The notes below the pieces were generated by a model. That model ran no database searches. It was not told the origin of the DNA and saw only the letters and a program-made list of their open reading frames with translations. From Oscheius dolichura (taxonomy: Eukaryota; Nematoda; Chromadorea; Rhabditida; Rhabditidae), in contig OW051493.1 in the NCBI GenBank assembly GCA_932521035.1, positions 6,882,001 through 6,946,000 of the forward strand: a stretch of DNA of 64,000 nucleotides, given 5' to 3'. This document shows, one piece after another, positions 37,623 to 49,454 of this stretch. The position numbers were made by a program, and so were the translations under genes. The number at the start of each line of letters is the position of its first letter. Position 1 is the stretch's first letter.

Positions 37623-39340
37623 TTAGTCTTCGATCTGTAGCCGATCTTCTGGAGAATTACTGGACGACGAGGAGTCCTGGGTATCCATGGGGATCTCCTG
37701 TTGTGTAGGGGCCGGGGGGATGAAGCTGTTAGACATCAGCATGTTCAGGATGGCCTGGTTGGACTGCTCGGCAGATGGCAGGTCCTTGTTTTGCTGAAAC
37801 GGCACGATTGGTAACGTAACTGTAGCTGTCTTCGGCTCACCTGCATTGCTAGAACCTTTAAAATTTCGTTATTGTTCTCGTGGACAATAATCTGTGGTTG
37901 GGAGACGGGAGGGTGGATCATTTGAGGGGAAATGGCCATCTGGGAGCCGGTCAACGAGTCCGGCGTTAGTTGAGACATCCCCTCCTCTAGGGGCATTCCA
38001 CCCGATATCTGGAGCATCAAGAATTTATTGTGATCTTGTCTACTCACCGTCTGCAGCATCAGCTTCAACAGTTCCTCGGGATTACCCCCATTCGGAAGAG
38101 AGTGATCCGACCGGGACATCTGCTGCGGCATCAGGCCATTGGCCTGGTCCAGGTTTTTCCTTGTCTCGGATAAATTCTTCACCCTTCGAAGGTAGGCAAT
38201 CCTGTTGTCTACCTGTCTGCCCAGTCGGGGATTGTGTGGCAGACCCAGTCGCTTGACCTGAAGAGGCTCTCTTTAGGGAAAAACTCAAAGAGGGCATACC
38301 TCTTCCTCTATTTTCTGCTGTCGCAAGTTGTTTGGCCATTCACAGTGGAAGGAGGTGTCGACGATTTCTCGCAGAGTTTTGGGCAGGCCAGCGTGGCTTC
38401 CCGGACTGCCAACGGGCTCCATGGCGTGGTTGTGGGCTCCCTTCTCCTCGACAATGAAGAATTCGTTGACTTTCTTTGTTCGGACCTTATAACGGCATTT
38501 CGATTGGAGGCGATTGTGACACTCGTAACTGAAAGCAATTATTATGGAGGAGAGGAGATGGCCAGGCGAGGCTGGACGCCGGGATGACGGCATCTGTCTT
38601 TCTTGATCGGCTTTTAGGAGACTCTTTTGCCCTCCGCCTGACCAAATTGCTCAATTGACAGTTCTCCCCACAAATTTAAAGTGGTTCCCTAATAAAAATG
38701 CTGACTTACTATTCACACCCATCCAGCTTCTTGTCGTCCCGTTTAGCCACGTAGACGGAATAGATCAGCGCCTCGAATTCGAGCTCCTTCGTCGTTGTAA
38801 AACACTCATGCCATGGTTCTTGCCGATATTGCCTAAAAACATTCTCGTATTATAAATTATCAAAGGCAACAAGCGGAACCACCTGGGATTGGGGGCCGGT
38901 TGCGGTGCTTCGCTAGTCTCGGTCTCTTCAGAGCCCTCCCTTGGGGAGACGCTGCCCGAGGAGGAGGAGACAGCCTTGGAAGTGGAGTCAGAAGAGCCCG
39001 TCAGGTCCTGAAGGGAATGTCTTCCAATATAAAGGAAAGGAAGGTTTCTTACCGGCATCCCGCCGTATGGCTGTCCATTGGCCATGACATTTTGAACCAT
39101 ATCCTCCAGGGCTGCCAGTTTTTCCGGAGATTGCTGCAGAGCCTGGAAGATAGACGTGAAAAACTGAGTGTAAAAGCGGGTCCTCCGAGTGGCGGCATTT
39201 GATTTCAGACAAAAAGTTTATGACACACGGGAGCAAAAGTCAGCCGTGCCGGTTTGAAATATCCGATGGCTTACCTGGATATTGGCGAAGTGTAGCAGAT
39301 TTAGACTCCGAAGGGCGGCGTCGTTGTCCAAGGCTGTCAT
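37623..39340 (-). CDS. FLYWCH-type zinc-finger protein (PEB-1/FLH-like)
   Basis: A probable DNA-binding regulator. The zinc-finger region reads [17 protein letters not shown], then [14 protein letters not shown], giving the C-x7-C ... H-x-H spacing of FLYWCH/WRKY-like C2H2 fingers. It is preceded by [20 protein letters not shown]. After it come [26 protein letters not shown] and [27 protein letters not shown]. The remainder is Gln/Ser/Pro-rich with low complexity, typical of transcription factors. The start [18 protein letters not shown] follows a TTTCCAG acceptor by seven bases. The stop is at 37623. C. elegans PEB-1 and FLH-1/2/3 carry this domain; assignment to one of them is inference. 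The long upstream region (39.3-42.5 kb) fits a regulated gene. Confidence 0.75.
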
Positions 39341-42300
39341 GGTAGAGCTGGAAAGAGGACATAATAAAATCAGAGGGAAGAAGACGAAAACGTGGAGGAA
39401 ATGAAACCGAAGTCGGAACAGAGCAAACTGGCAATCATAAGGTGAGGGAGGATGGCGATAGGTGGGGCCAGTGGCCGTATTCAATGGCCTGGGAACATCC
39501 TAGGATGGTTTTGGCGCCCACCAGCATTTCACAAGACTGCCGGGAAATTCCATAAGACAGCACAGAGAAGCCCCCTTGATAACCCACAGAAAACATAAAA
39601 GTTCTGTTGAAGGCTCCTGGGAAAGTCAGTGGGGTCGCGGCACTCTGCCTCGAAAAGAACGGAAGATTCCCAAAGCGATAGTCTTTTTTGTTTCAAGGAG
39701 ATGATAGCGAACGTTTTGAAGGATACACGATCCTGGAAGGAAAGGTATAAAGAGAAGGAAACGAGGCAGGTCACGGGTTCAAACGTTTCCTCTCTGTGCT
39801 CATTGCCCATAGAAGAAGGAACTGTCAGTCCAGCTTTATAAAAACCGCAATGATCGATAAGATTCGAAAAAAAAACAGGACAGTTTCAGATAGTAAAATT
39901 ACCGTTGCCCGAAAAATCGATGCAGATGTCAATTTAGTGGTGCACAATAATCCGGGTCCTCTCCCAGCGATCCAATCGCTCATAAGCCTGACCTTCACGC
40001 CTAATAAAAGCACGGGAAAAACAAAAGCGGCCGGACACCCTCTCCGATGGGTCGTATCTGGAGGAGTCCCTGGGAAAGTGGTGAACAGACCATAAAATGG
40101 AAAGGAGTAAAAAGTGTGTCGAGAGAGAGACTCTTATCAAAGACGATTGTCAGTTTCAGCGAAGTGCTGCTTTTCAGGAAAACTATTTGCCACGCGAACC
40201 GTGCTGTCTCTTTTTACGAACTCTAATCGAAAACTTGTGAAGCGGCCGGCGATTTAAAGAAGGAAAAACAACGGCAAATGAGAAAAAGAGGAGACACAAA
40301 ATCTTATCAGAAAGTAGAGAAAGGGACCATCGTTCTATGATCCCCTCCATTTCCTGGAATCCCGCCTGTTTCTTTTTCTTTTGATAAGGAGAGGAAGCCG
40401 ATAGGGAGACGAGGGTCTAAAATGAAAACTGAAATGTAACCCGGGGGAAGAATTGGAAATGGCAGATTATGACTGAATTGTCTAAATGGGGGTGACGGGA
40501 GGAGGGGACAATCCCTGGCAGATGTGGCTATTTTCCCGGGGAGGATGAAAAGGCGAGACCGGGAGGAGGACAGGAAGCTAGAGGGCCTGGGCTAAGGAGC
40601 ATATTTAACCTCAGAGGAGACAAAGTAGTGGCTAAACTGGACAACAGAAGGTGGAGGACGGACTGGGCAGCTGAGGCAGGCGTCTGCTCGGAGCAGCCCC
40701 AACAGGAGGCAGCGACCAAGAATGGGAGGATAGGCTGCAGGATACAAAATGCTCGAAGGTGTAGGAAATAGTTAGGTCAAAGAATGGGAGTAGGTCAAAG
40801 ATCCAGCCACCTTGATCTCTGTCCAAAGGCATCAAAGCTTGACAGTATTGCGCGCCTCTCTTCCGCGGAGTATAATTAAAACCGCCGGGTCAGAGGTTAC
40901 GGGCGGGGTGGGTGGTCCCCTCCGCGAAGAGCGGACCATCGAATCAATCGATCGGGAAGAGAGGTGAGGACCATCTGATTGTTAAACGGGCCGGGGAGGC
41001 AGGCAAATATGACTTTGACCCCGGGAGAGGACAAGGGACGACGGCTGACCCCCGCAGTTGGAAAACAGCTGCTGCCATCCACTCCCATCTGCATTTAATG
41101 GAGGAGGCCTCTCTCATTTTTAACAGGAGAGGGGAAACCGTGGAGGATGTTTGGATGGTCTCGTCTCGTCTCGCCTCCTCCCTGAAAATAGCTCCACTCG
41201 CTGCATAAGAAAGGCAATTATTTCAAGGAAAAGGGACCCATCCCCCACGGCTGCACATCCATTAGATAATAGAGGCAGCAACTGATTATTACTATACTTC
41301 TTCTCTGGAGAGGCCACCCTTAAAGCGAGACGGGCCTCTAAAGATTAAGAGAAGTGGACACCGCCGAGCAGGAGAGACAGGTAAACAAGATGACCTTTTG
41401 TGGGGAGAGGAGGGCAGGGAAAAGTGGGACAAACCTTGGCAGGCTAATGAGCGAGATACGGCAAATAGAGGACGGTCTCTCTCTTCCTCTGACAAAAGGG
41501 GGAGACCTAAACGAGTAAAGAGGACTAATTATGACCGGAGGGGCAGGGCAGGGATAGATTTACAACCTCGAAATTGGCACACTAATGAACGGGAGGCAGG
41601 ACTTTTTGATCCGGATAACAAGTTGGCAAGAAGGATCTCTTTTTATTTAAAAACGGGAATCAGAATTTATTAAAGGCAGGGATTTCCTGTGAAGGCTCTT
41701 CAAAACGATTCTGGGGGATCAAGCAGCTCAAGGCATGCCCTCTCTAGGCCAGAAGAGACGAAACAGTACCCTCCAGAATCATACAAATAGCGGAAACGAG
41801 AAGAATTCCTTCCTCTCCAGGTGGTAAAGGGGGGAGTTGTAGGGCAGTGTGCCGCCCCCTGAATGTGTCGGTCTCTTTCTCCTCCACAATGAATCCATGT
41901 CGCAGGCGGTTTTGTGTCACAAACGAGGCGGTCTGTTTCATTATGACTCAGTGATGGGAAAAAAGGCAGCCACAAAAATGGAAGAGACCGTTCGAAAGTT
42001 TCTTTCACTGGGGGAGAAGAGGGGAAGAGAGTAGTAGTACAAGGAGATCTCCTCCTCGGCGAGGGTGGCATAGTTTTGACTCTAATTGGAAATCCTGGCT
42101 CACTCTATCGGAGCAGAGGAGGACGTTCCCCTTGTCAATCCTCACGCTTTCATTAGCAAAGGAAATGGGCAAGAATAACTCGTCTGCAGGGGGAGGACGG
42201 CGGGAGGACGAGAAGACGGGAGGAGCAGGGCGGCCGGCCTTCTTTGAAAAGGGGGAGGACAGATGAAACGGCTTGAAGAGCTCGTCCTACCTATGGTAAC

Positions 42301-42551
42301 CTGGATAGATCCATCTACCTAGCAATTCACCATAAGAGCAGACGACTCTCAACTTGTGGAATTTCACAGGAGATCGCCAACTGGGGGCGCTGGGCAGCGA
42401 AAAAGAAGCCGAAACTGGTGAGATCAAGAAATGGACCAAGAATATCTTATTTATACCACGAAGACCGTCTTTATTAATAAAATTACAGATTAGAATATCT
42501 ACGAATCTCGAAAATATCACAGAATATCGGGAAATGGCGGAGTATCCGACT
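39341..42551. other. Long purine-rich non-coding region upstream of the FLYWCH gene
   Basis: About 3.2 kb is rich in GGAGGA/GAGA on the plus strand, which is pyrimidine-rich in the sense of the minus-strand gene. No exon was supported. It probably holds promoter and upstream regulatory sequence. Confidence 0.5.
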
Positions 42552-43007
42552 TTAGAATGGGAAATTACCGGCGATTATGGCCTCCGGGTGGATGACCTTC
42601 TTCAATTCTTCGAGGAACGTCGTCAGGAGGTTGACAGTGAATCCCTTGTAAGTCTTCTCCCCGCAATCGATGACCACGTTGTAGTAGGACTGGTCCTTAC
42701 CATGGCAGCCTCGTCTCAAGTCGCAGCCCCACCAACATGGAGAGAAGCTCATCCCCCAGCCCTTGACCTTTCCACAGTGCTTCCACATCTGCTGTTCTTC
42801 AAAGTAGACACCACGGATTGCTTTGACATTGATACTCTGAAAAGGAAAGATTGGACAGGGATGACCATGGGAAGTCGAAAGGCATTCGCTTACGGTCAAA
42901 CGAAGTAAGTTTGAACTTACGCGGTTTTTGCCTGTTGGGAAGTAGAATGTTTTGATGACTAGCTCTTCTGGCGTCAGTTTGCAATAATTATCTTCAAACA
43001 ATGCCAT
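42552..43007 (-). CDS. Small cytosolic protein, PH-like fold suspected
   Basis: Two exons encode about 125 residues. The protein runs from MALFEDNYCKLTPEELVIKTFYFPTGKNR across a ~95-bp intron to SINVKAIRGVYFEEQQMWKH, then GWGMSFSPCWWGCDLRR, YYNVVIDCGEKTYKGFTV and LTTFLEELKKVIHPEA. The alternating strands followed by a C-terminal helix resemble the small PH-like nematode proteins of unknown function. That match is my impression only. The ATG at 43007 comes two bases after a CTTTCTTCAG acceptor, which fits trans-splicing at the start. Stop at 42552. A 185-codon frame on the other strand over the same region is a shadow. Confidence 0.7.
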   Translation of the reverse strand: MALFEDNYCKLTPEELVIKTFYFPTGKNRVSSNLLRLTVSECLSTSHGHPCPIFPFQSINVKAIRGVYFEEQQMWKHCGKVKGWGMSFSPCWWGCDLRRGCHGKDQSYYNVVIDCGEKTYKGFTVNLLTTFLEELKKVIHPEAIIAGNFPF

Positions 43008-44228
43008 ATCTGAAGAAAGTGACGTCTGTTGAGGAGAGGACAGCTGGGAGAATGAAAGAGAAAACCATAGCAACGAGAGAAAATCAGGGTATCGAAAGAA
43101 CAGGTGCCGCTTTCACCCGTTCACACGAAGTAGGGTCGGGAAACGGCTGATGACGCGGAAATGTCAACAAATGCCATCCTTGTGACCCAATTTGGGGGGG
43201 GGGGGGGATTGAAACAAAAAGAAGGAGGGGAAGAAAGACTAATTCCTGTAGAGAAGAGTGAGCAAATGAAGGAAGAGTTCGGAGAACATGGGGAAATAGA
43301 AAGAGTCACCGGAGGGAGTGTGTGCTCGCGAGATGACTACCGCGTGAGAGGAGAGGGGGGCCAGTTGATCAATTCTCCCCCAACACAACAACTCCCTTTC
43401 AGCGAGCATCTCGTTTTTCCAGCTGTTTCGAAACCGATACGATGGAAAAGGAAAAGTGGACAAGGAAGTTTGAAATAAATCGATAAGTGACGCCTAAATG
43501 AAGTCTCGCTTTCATTTCAATTGATTTGGAGGATCGCTGAGGATGGCAGACCTGACGAAGGGGCTCTTACACGCCGTCCTCCCCGGTGATCGAGATGATC
43601 CTGCCATCCATGGGGCCCACAGTAAATTAAAAGCTGAGGACGTCCAGATAGGGCCAGAAGCATTCCGCTGCCATCATTCACTGGCGGCCTGTGCCGGGTC
43701 TCCATCCTCCCCATTGAAATTCTTCTTTTATAAAAATTTATTAAAGTTTTTGTTGAACACATTTGACTAGTTAAAAAGAGACAAACACAAAAAATAAGGG
43801 AACATGTTGCACAGTTACAGAAAAAATAAAAGCCCACTTGGCACGGGATCTGCCAATTGTCACTTATTTTTTTTGAGCAAAGGAGTGAAAAAATGGGTTC
43901 AGCGGGAAGAGAGAAAAAAAACTGAAAAACTCAATATTAAAAGCACCTGGATTGTAAGTTTAAAGGGCGGGGAGAAGACGGCGGCTCTTTGGGATACGGT
44001 ACAGGGGCTCCTTGTGGCAGGGGAGGACAAGGATACGCGGCCGGGATAAGGGGATCATGGGAGGAGGCAACCGGTTGGGAACAGGTTAAGGAGAGAGGCA
44101 CCCGGTATGTACAAATAGCTCCGATTTGAAGGCTCTTCTCTATCTTTTCTCAGTTTAAATTAGAATGAAAGCAGGGTTCTACGCGTAATGGTAAATTAAA
44201 GAATAAGGGAGCGGAGGGGGGCAGACGA
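43008..44228. other. Intergenic with a G14 tract
   Basis: About 1.2 kb has no supported exon. A run of 14 G lies at 43194-43207. Confidence 0.5.
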
Positions 44229-47200
44229 CTATCGGTGGGACAGGGAGAGGGGCGAATCACTGCTGAGGTCTATGTTGAAGCGGTAGTTACGGCGGAGATC
44301 ATCCGGATGCATCGAGGAGTACTTGGACGCATAGGGATGATCCATGCTCACCTGAAACAGAAGAGTATTTGTGAGATTGGCAAGCTTTTTTCTGTTCTCC
44401 CACTGAGCAGAGCAGGTAGGGGCCAGGCCAGTTAGCTTCTCCGGCCCCAAACTTTGGGAGCAGGAGCTATGGCAGCAAGACGGACGCCAGGCGAGAAAGG
44501 AGTACTTGACTATAGATTTTGGCGGTACTTGCGAGACAGTATTTTTCCTGTCAAAGTAGAAAGCCAACCATTAGATCAAGCGACTTCATTCTCTCTCGTT
44601 ACTAACGTTCCCAGATGGCTGCTCCTTTTGCCTATCAAGCCGCCCTCTACTCACAATCCAGACGCCAGCGCGAGGAAGCCTCTCTACGCGAGCAGAAGAC
44701 GCAGCCGAGTCCCACGGTCAGCCCCAAGAAGTCGGAGACGCCTCTCGCCCCGCCGCCGGTTCCAGTCTCGCCTGCCCCTGCTTCCAAGCGCGCCTCGTCT
44801 TCCTCCTCCCTATCCAGGGGAGCCAGCAGCGAAAGTACTAACTCTAACTGCTCTCTCATGTGAAGGAATAAAGTACGATAATCGTAGACTAGACTCACCC
44901 TGTCGGTGTACCTCGAGGAGACGTAGGTGGAGGAGGGATAGTCGAAGGAGCGGCGGGACGAGGCATAGCTAGGGCTAGTGTACTTGTCGGCGAGGCGAGA
45001 ACTGGTATAGCTGGGGGAGAAGCTGTCCCGGGAGGAGTAGCTGGGGGAGAAGGCGGATGAGGACGACGAGTAGCTGTCGCGGGGAGTGTGCCACGGAGCG
45101 GAGATGGGCACGGCGATTGAAACACGCTGAAAAGGGGACGGATCATTGAAAGCAATCCATTTTTGATGCTTTTAATAGAAAAAAACGGCAAATTGTCAGA
45201 GACATTCCTCATTCCATTCAATCATTTTTTTGTTAGTAGAAAGAAAAACGACAATCTCCATTCGATTAAGGAGAACTACTCTCTCGAAACTTACTGTAAC
45301 TTCGCGTCGGGACTATTACTTCTTCTTAAAAAAATATATTTAAAGAGGACTTTAAAACGAGAGTTAGTGAGGAAATTACCTTGGCAGCAGCCTCCCTGAC
45401 GGCCTTCTTAACGGCGGTGGCCTCGTCGGCGGTGTTGGAGACGGATCCCCTCGGGCTGATGGAGTTACGCGGCGTGGCGAAGGGGCTGTCCTTCACGGAG
45501 ACCTTTCCCAGGTAGTTGGGACGCTCCTTGCCGCCTGCCGGGGTGGCATTAGAGACGACTCCCGTAGCGAACTTCTCCTTGGCCTGGAATTTCCTTATTG
45601 TTAGTGGGTACGGTAGAATGAATCACCTTATCAAAGTTTGGATTGATTGGCCGACTTCGCCTGGACAGCTGATCGGGTGAGGTACTGCCCGGGCTGATGG
45701 AAGACGGCGAGGGGACAGAGGCCGACGACATGGAGGAGACGGGCGACGGCTGGCAGACTGGCTCAGGAGGAGGGCTGACAACTCTGAAAAGGGAGGAACT
45801 GGTCTGCTGAGTCACTCTAATCCAGCTGTTTATGGGCACAGTTGTACAAATACACCAATTTGACCGGCCGTAAAAGGAGGCCGGCTGTGAGTCAGAGGAG
45901 AAGGTGAACGCACCTTTCCGTCTTCTTGTAACTGTAGCCATTGGTCTTCGTCGTGTGCTTGGGAGTGGGTGGCGTCTCCTTGATCTCTGGCCTAACCGCG
46001 GGAGAGGCAAAATCTGTTCTAAAAGGAACAGGGTATCTATTCGTAGAGGGGAGGATAACTCACTTGACGGAGAGGGGGGTGGTCAGCTTGGAGGCCGCTG
46101 TAGAGGTTGCCTCGCTTCTAAATAGTTGGAATTACTCTCGCCCCTTTTCAGTCACTCACTTCTCGGCGGCCTTCTTCGTCCCGACCTTCTTCTTCGTCGT
46201 GGTCGTCGTGGCTCCCGCAGAGACAGGAGCAACCTCCTCCTTTTTCACCGGTTCCACGGCCTTTTTCACCGGCTCCTTCTTCACAGGTTCTACCTTCTTC
46301 TCAACTGTCTTCTCGGCCGTCTTCTCGGCCGTCTTCTTCTTGACAACCTTTGGTTTGACCTCCACCACCTCTACTTCCATCTCCTCGGGGCTCTCCGATT
46401 TCCTCCTGCTTGAGGCGTATTCCATCGTGGGGCTGGCAGTTCTGGCCCTGTCTACCGCGGGTGCCTCCAGTTCCCTCCAAGGCCGAGGTGTTGTCGGCCG
46501 GGGAGTGGTCTCCCGGCTTTTGTCTAGGGGCACATTTCCCTGACCGGGCCGACGCAATCCTCCCGTCTCGACGACTGCCCATTTTGATGGAGCCTTCGGT
46601 TTTGGTTCCGGCGTGGAATTGTTATTCACCTTAAAATTATTTGTACAGCTGTCGAACTGTGTCTTATACCTCATTAAAGGGAGAAGTTCTCATGGGGGAC
46701 GCCCTCCACTGTGGCCTGGGAGCAGGCGCCGCTCCCTCTGTATTTTCGGCTTGTAGCCATTTGGAGGCCAGCGACGCGGTCAATCCCTTCGGGATCTCCT
46801 CGGCTAGAGACTCGGCCGTGACGCGGAGAGCCTTCTCATCGAAGGCGTAGTCAATCTTCTTGTTCTTCTCCGGCTCGGGAGTCCGACTCCATCGGCTACG
46901 CGGCCGCTCCTCCGGCTCCGGCGTGCCATACTCAGAGAGGATCTCGTCCCGCTCCTCGGGGGTGAGGTATCTGAACAGAGGAGGGCAGTCTGCCAGTTCT
47001 TCCCCGTCAACTCACAGGTCGTCGGAAATATCCCCATTGGGGCTGAGGGTATTCGGCGTCAGCTGCTGACTCCGCCGACCTAGAAAATATTGTTTCGGCC
47101 TCGGATAAAATTGAATGATCAAACCTGTTGGCGAGGCTTTTGGTGGGTTCCGTTTGGGGATGAAGAGTTCTGGAGGAGGACCCGTCGGCTCGACGAACTT

Positions 47201-47926
47201 CACCGACGCTTTCTTCAATTCCTCGTCTACGACCAGACCCGACTTGTCGTTTGTTACTGTCTTCTTTAACCTCAATCCTCCCTAAATTCGAGTCTCCCAA
47301 ATGGCCGGGAGGATACGATACCTGGATGGACTTCAGGAGGGCGCCAATGTCTTCATCCGTCGGCTTGGCTGCTCCTCCCAATTGTAATAATTTTGGATTA
47401 AATGGTTTTTTAGGGGCGATATTAACAGGAGGAGGTGGAGGAGGAGGGGCGAAGCCTCCCGGAGGTGGGGGAGGAGGTGGAGGAACGCCACCAAGCATTC
47501 CTGGAGGAGGTGGTGGCGGAGGCGGCATACCGCCGGCCCCCAGCCCTGGGAAAGAAGGAGCTGGGGAGGACTCTTCTTGTTGTTGTTGCTAAAGGGATTC
47601 CTTGTATCTGATTAAGAATGGGATATACTCGGTCTTTCCATGATGGCCTGGAAGTGGATGGCTTGGAGACGGGGACGACGGGCTCCGGTGTCCTTTCAAG
47701 GTTTTTGGTCTTGTCGACAGCGGCGGTGAAGTCGGCCACTTCTCCCTCGGCCAGGAAGATCGGCTTCGATTTGTCTACCGTCTTTGTGGGACGGAGTTTG
47801 AAGCCCAGCTTGATTTCCTGAACATTTTCTGATACTCAAAATTGAAAAGAAACTCACATTGAGGATGGGTGAGCGATCGGCAAACATCCTGACCCGGGCG
47901 AGGGCGGAGGAAGAGGAATCACTACC
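44229..47926 (-). CDS. Polyproline-rich cytoskeleton-like protein, 5' end open
   Basis: A multi-exon gene of about 700 residues. Order of blocks: GSDSSSSALARVRMFADRSPILN; IKLGFKLRPTKTVDKSKPIF; acidic ADFTAAVDKTKN; two Pro8/Pro7-Gly tracts resembling profilin/EVH1-binding segments of formins and WASP-type proteins; KKPFNPKLLQLGGAAKP; YLTPEERDEILSEYG; KIDYAFDEKALRVTAESLAEE; a Lys/Val/Glu repeat region (EKTAEKTVEKKVEPVKKE); several Ser/Pro exons; and a Tyr/Ser-rich C-terminus (SYSSRDSFSPSYTSSR, ASKYSSMHPDDLRRNYRF). Most introns are short. The one at 44352-44898 is 547 bp and contains an antisense ORF. The exon at 47926 is open upstream of Met (47887), so either that Met is the start after trans-splicing or more exons lie upstream. 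I do not recognise an orthologue. An actin-related or muscle role is inference. Confidence 0.65.
44615..44863 (+). CDS. Possible 82-residue CaaX-tailed protein nested antisense in an intron
   Basis: The single-exon frame MAAPFAYQAALYSQSRRQRE ... ESTNSNCSLM ends in Cys-Ser-Leu-Met, a good prenylation (CaaX) signal. The ATG directly follows TTCCCAG, an acceptor-like sequence, with an in-frame stop nine bases before. An AATAAA hexamer is at 44867-44872, four bases after the stop. Codon use favours C and G at third positions, like neighbouring genes. It lies wholly in the 547-bp intron (44352-44898) of the minus-strand polyproline gene. A charged N-terminus and a Ser/Pro-rich middle suggest a small lipid-anchored peripheral membrane protein (inference). 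The ORF could instead be chance, since polyproline coding on the other strand is close by. Confidence 0.5.
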   Translation: MAAPFAYQAALYSQSRRQREEASLREQKTQPSPTVSPKKSETPLAPPPVPVSPAPASKRASSSSSLSRGASSESTNSNCSLM

Positions 47927-48644
47927 CTGTAATACTGTAGAAATATTATTCGGAGAAGAAAAGAGCCAGATAAGAGGAGAAAAATCGAGAAATTACAGCT
48001 GAAGAGGGGGAAAGCACACGGAGACTGGACAACTGCCCACCCTGAGGTGTTCGTCGATCGAGCTCACCACCAGCGGCGGGAAAACAACATGGAGAGAGGT
48101 AGAGACTGAGGACAAGGGCAAAAAGCACTGTTTTTACAACAATGATGAGAGTTCAATTTTATAAGGAAGCAGCTTGAGAGTGGAAATGCTACATGTGTTG
48201 CGACGGCCCTGCTGGAGAACAACATATTTCAGATTTTTTAGCTGTTACTTGTTGTTTTGCTTCTCTTCAAGTATTTTCTCATCTTTCTAACAATTCTTAC
48301 TAGTAGAACAAGAAATCTCAGAAATTACAAGCTCTCTTGTATATATACAAATGTTTTCAAAATGCAAAAAAGGCGCAAACTTTAGCGTCTCCACTTTCAA
48401 TTGGTTTCATTTTCCACCCTCCTTCTTTTTTTTTCTCTTATTGGCACTTTACTTATTTTCTTATAGATTCTTTGTGTTATGTCTGGGCACTCGGTCTTGC
48501 GGCGATATAACTGCCGCACATCAGGCCACCTGCCCCGCACGGCAAAGCACCGCATGAGCGATTTGAAAACTAACATTTTCATGTGCCTTTCATCCTTCTT
48601 TTTTCTTATATTTCTATGTGTAAATATCTGCTTTTTAGTTTAAA
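47927..48644. promoter_or_regulatory. Region between polyproline gene and NAA40
   Basis: About 700 bp may contain 5' exons or the promoter of the minus-strand gene and the promoter of NAA40. A T-rich acceptor CTTTTTAG lies six bases before the NAA40 ATG. Confidence 0.45.
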
Positions 48645-49454
48645 ATGGCTCCTGCTGAATTGAAGAAAAAATTGGTAAAGAAAGCAGGTAAATTGCCTAA
48701 ACCTATGGCACAATTAGGATGTTCTCCGACTGACGAAGAACTGAAGACGTCAGAAGGGTTTGTCTCTATTTTTTAAATGAAATTAATATGTTATTTTAGT
48801 GAGAAATTAGTTCTATCCGAATGTTGGGGAACAAATTTGGATAGAACAGCCCAGTGTTGGGTTTTCGATTTGTTTCATGAGAATATGTATGAAATGTGAG
48901 TTTCTTGTGCTGCTTTTCCATTTTACTTTCATCAATTTAGGTATAAAATATCACAATGGGGTTGGGATCCTAATTCAAAGAAAATGGAGTTATTTTCTAC
49001 GACATCGAGGTTTTATAGTCCTTTTTGCCACAGTGACCAGCGCATTTAGATTCATTATCGTTTCAACTGTGTCACATGGAAATATAGGATACGTTCACTA
49101 TCGTTTTGTACTAGATCATGACATTCCATCTATATATTGGTTGGTTTTTTTTTCGTATATGTTAAATTCATATTTTTTAGTTACGAATTACAAGTAGTGA
49201 CAGCGCATCAGCAAAAAGGAATTGGCTCAATTCTTATTCAGGTCCTTGTAAATATGAGCAAAAAGTTTGTTTTTCTGTAATTTCTTGATAAATCCACGTT
49301 TAGAGCTGGTATGGCAAAAGTGCTTGCAACCGTCTTTGCTCACAATCCAAAATCTCTTGGCTTCTTTCATAAAAATGGATTTGCTGAAGATGAATCGTGT
49401 CCAAAAGACGATGATAATCTGGACTACCTCATTTTAAGCAAGAAAGTCGAATAG
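48645..49454 (+). CDS. NAA40: N-alpha-acetyltransferase 40 (NatD)
   Basis: NatD acetylates the N-terminal Ser of histones H2A and H4 using acetyl-CoA. The encoded protein is about 200 residues in five or six exons. Blocks are DRTAQCWVFDLFHENMYEMY, KISQWGWDPNSKKMELF, GYVHYRFVLDHD, YELQVTAHQQKGIGSILIQVL (the acetyl-CoA-binding Q/R-x-x-G-x-G/A segment, here QQKGIG), MAKVLATVFAHNPKSLGFFHKNGF and DYLILSKK. The order and spacing match NAA40. The N-terminus is Lys-rich (APAELKKKLVKKAGK), as in the family. TAG is at 49452-49454. It lies between the open 5' end of the polyproline gene and an 8-kb region without recognisable genes. Confidence 0.9.

Noticed and set aside
42354..42908. A 184-codon frame on the plus strand
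   Set aside because: It overlaps the exons of the minus-strand PH-like gene, which has good splice signals and an acceptor-linked start.
45941..46543. A 200-codon frame on the plus strand with Thr/Ser/Phe runs
   Set aside because: It mirrors the Lys/Val/Glu repeat exon of the polyproline gene. The repetitiveness explains the open frame.
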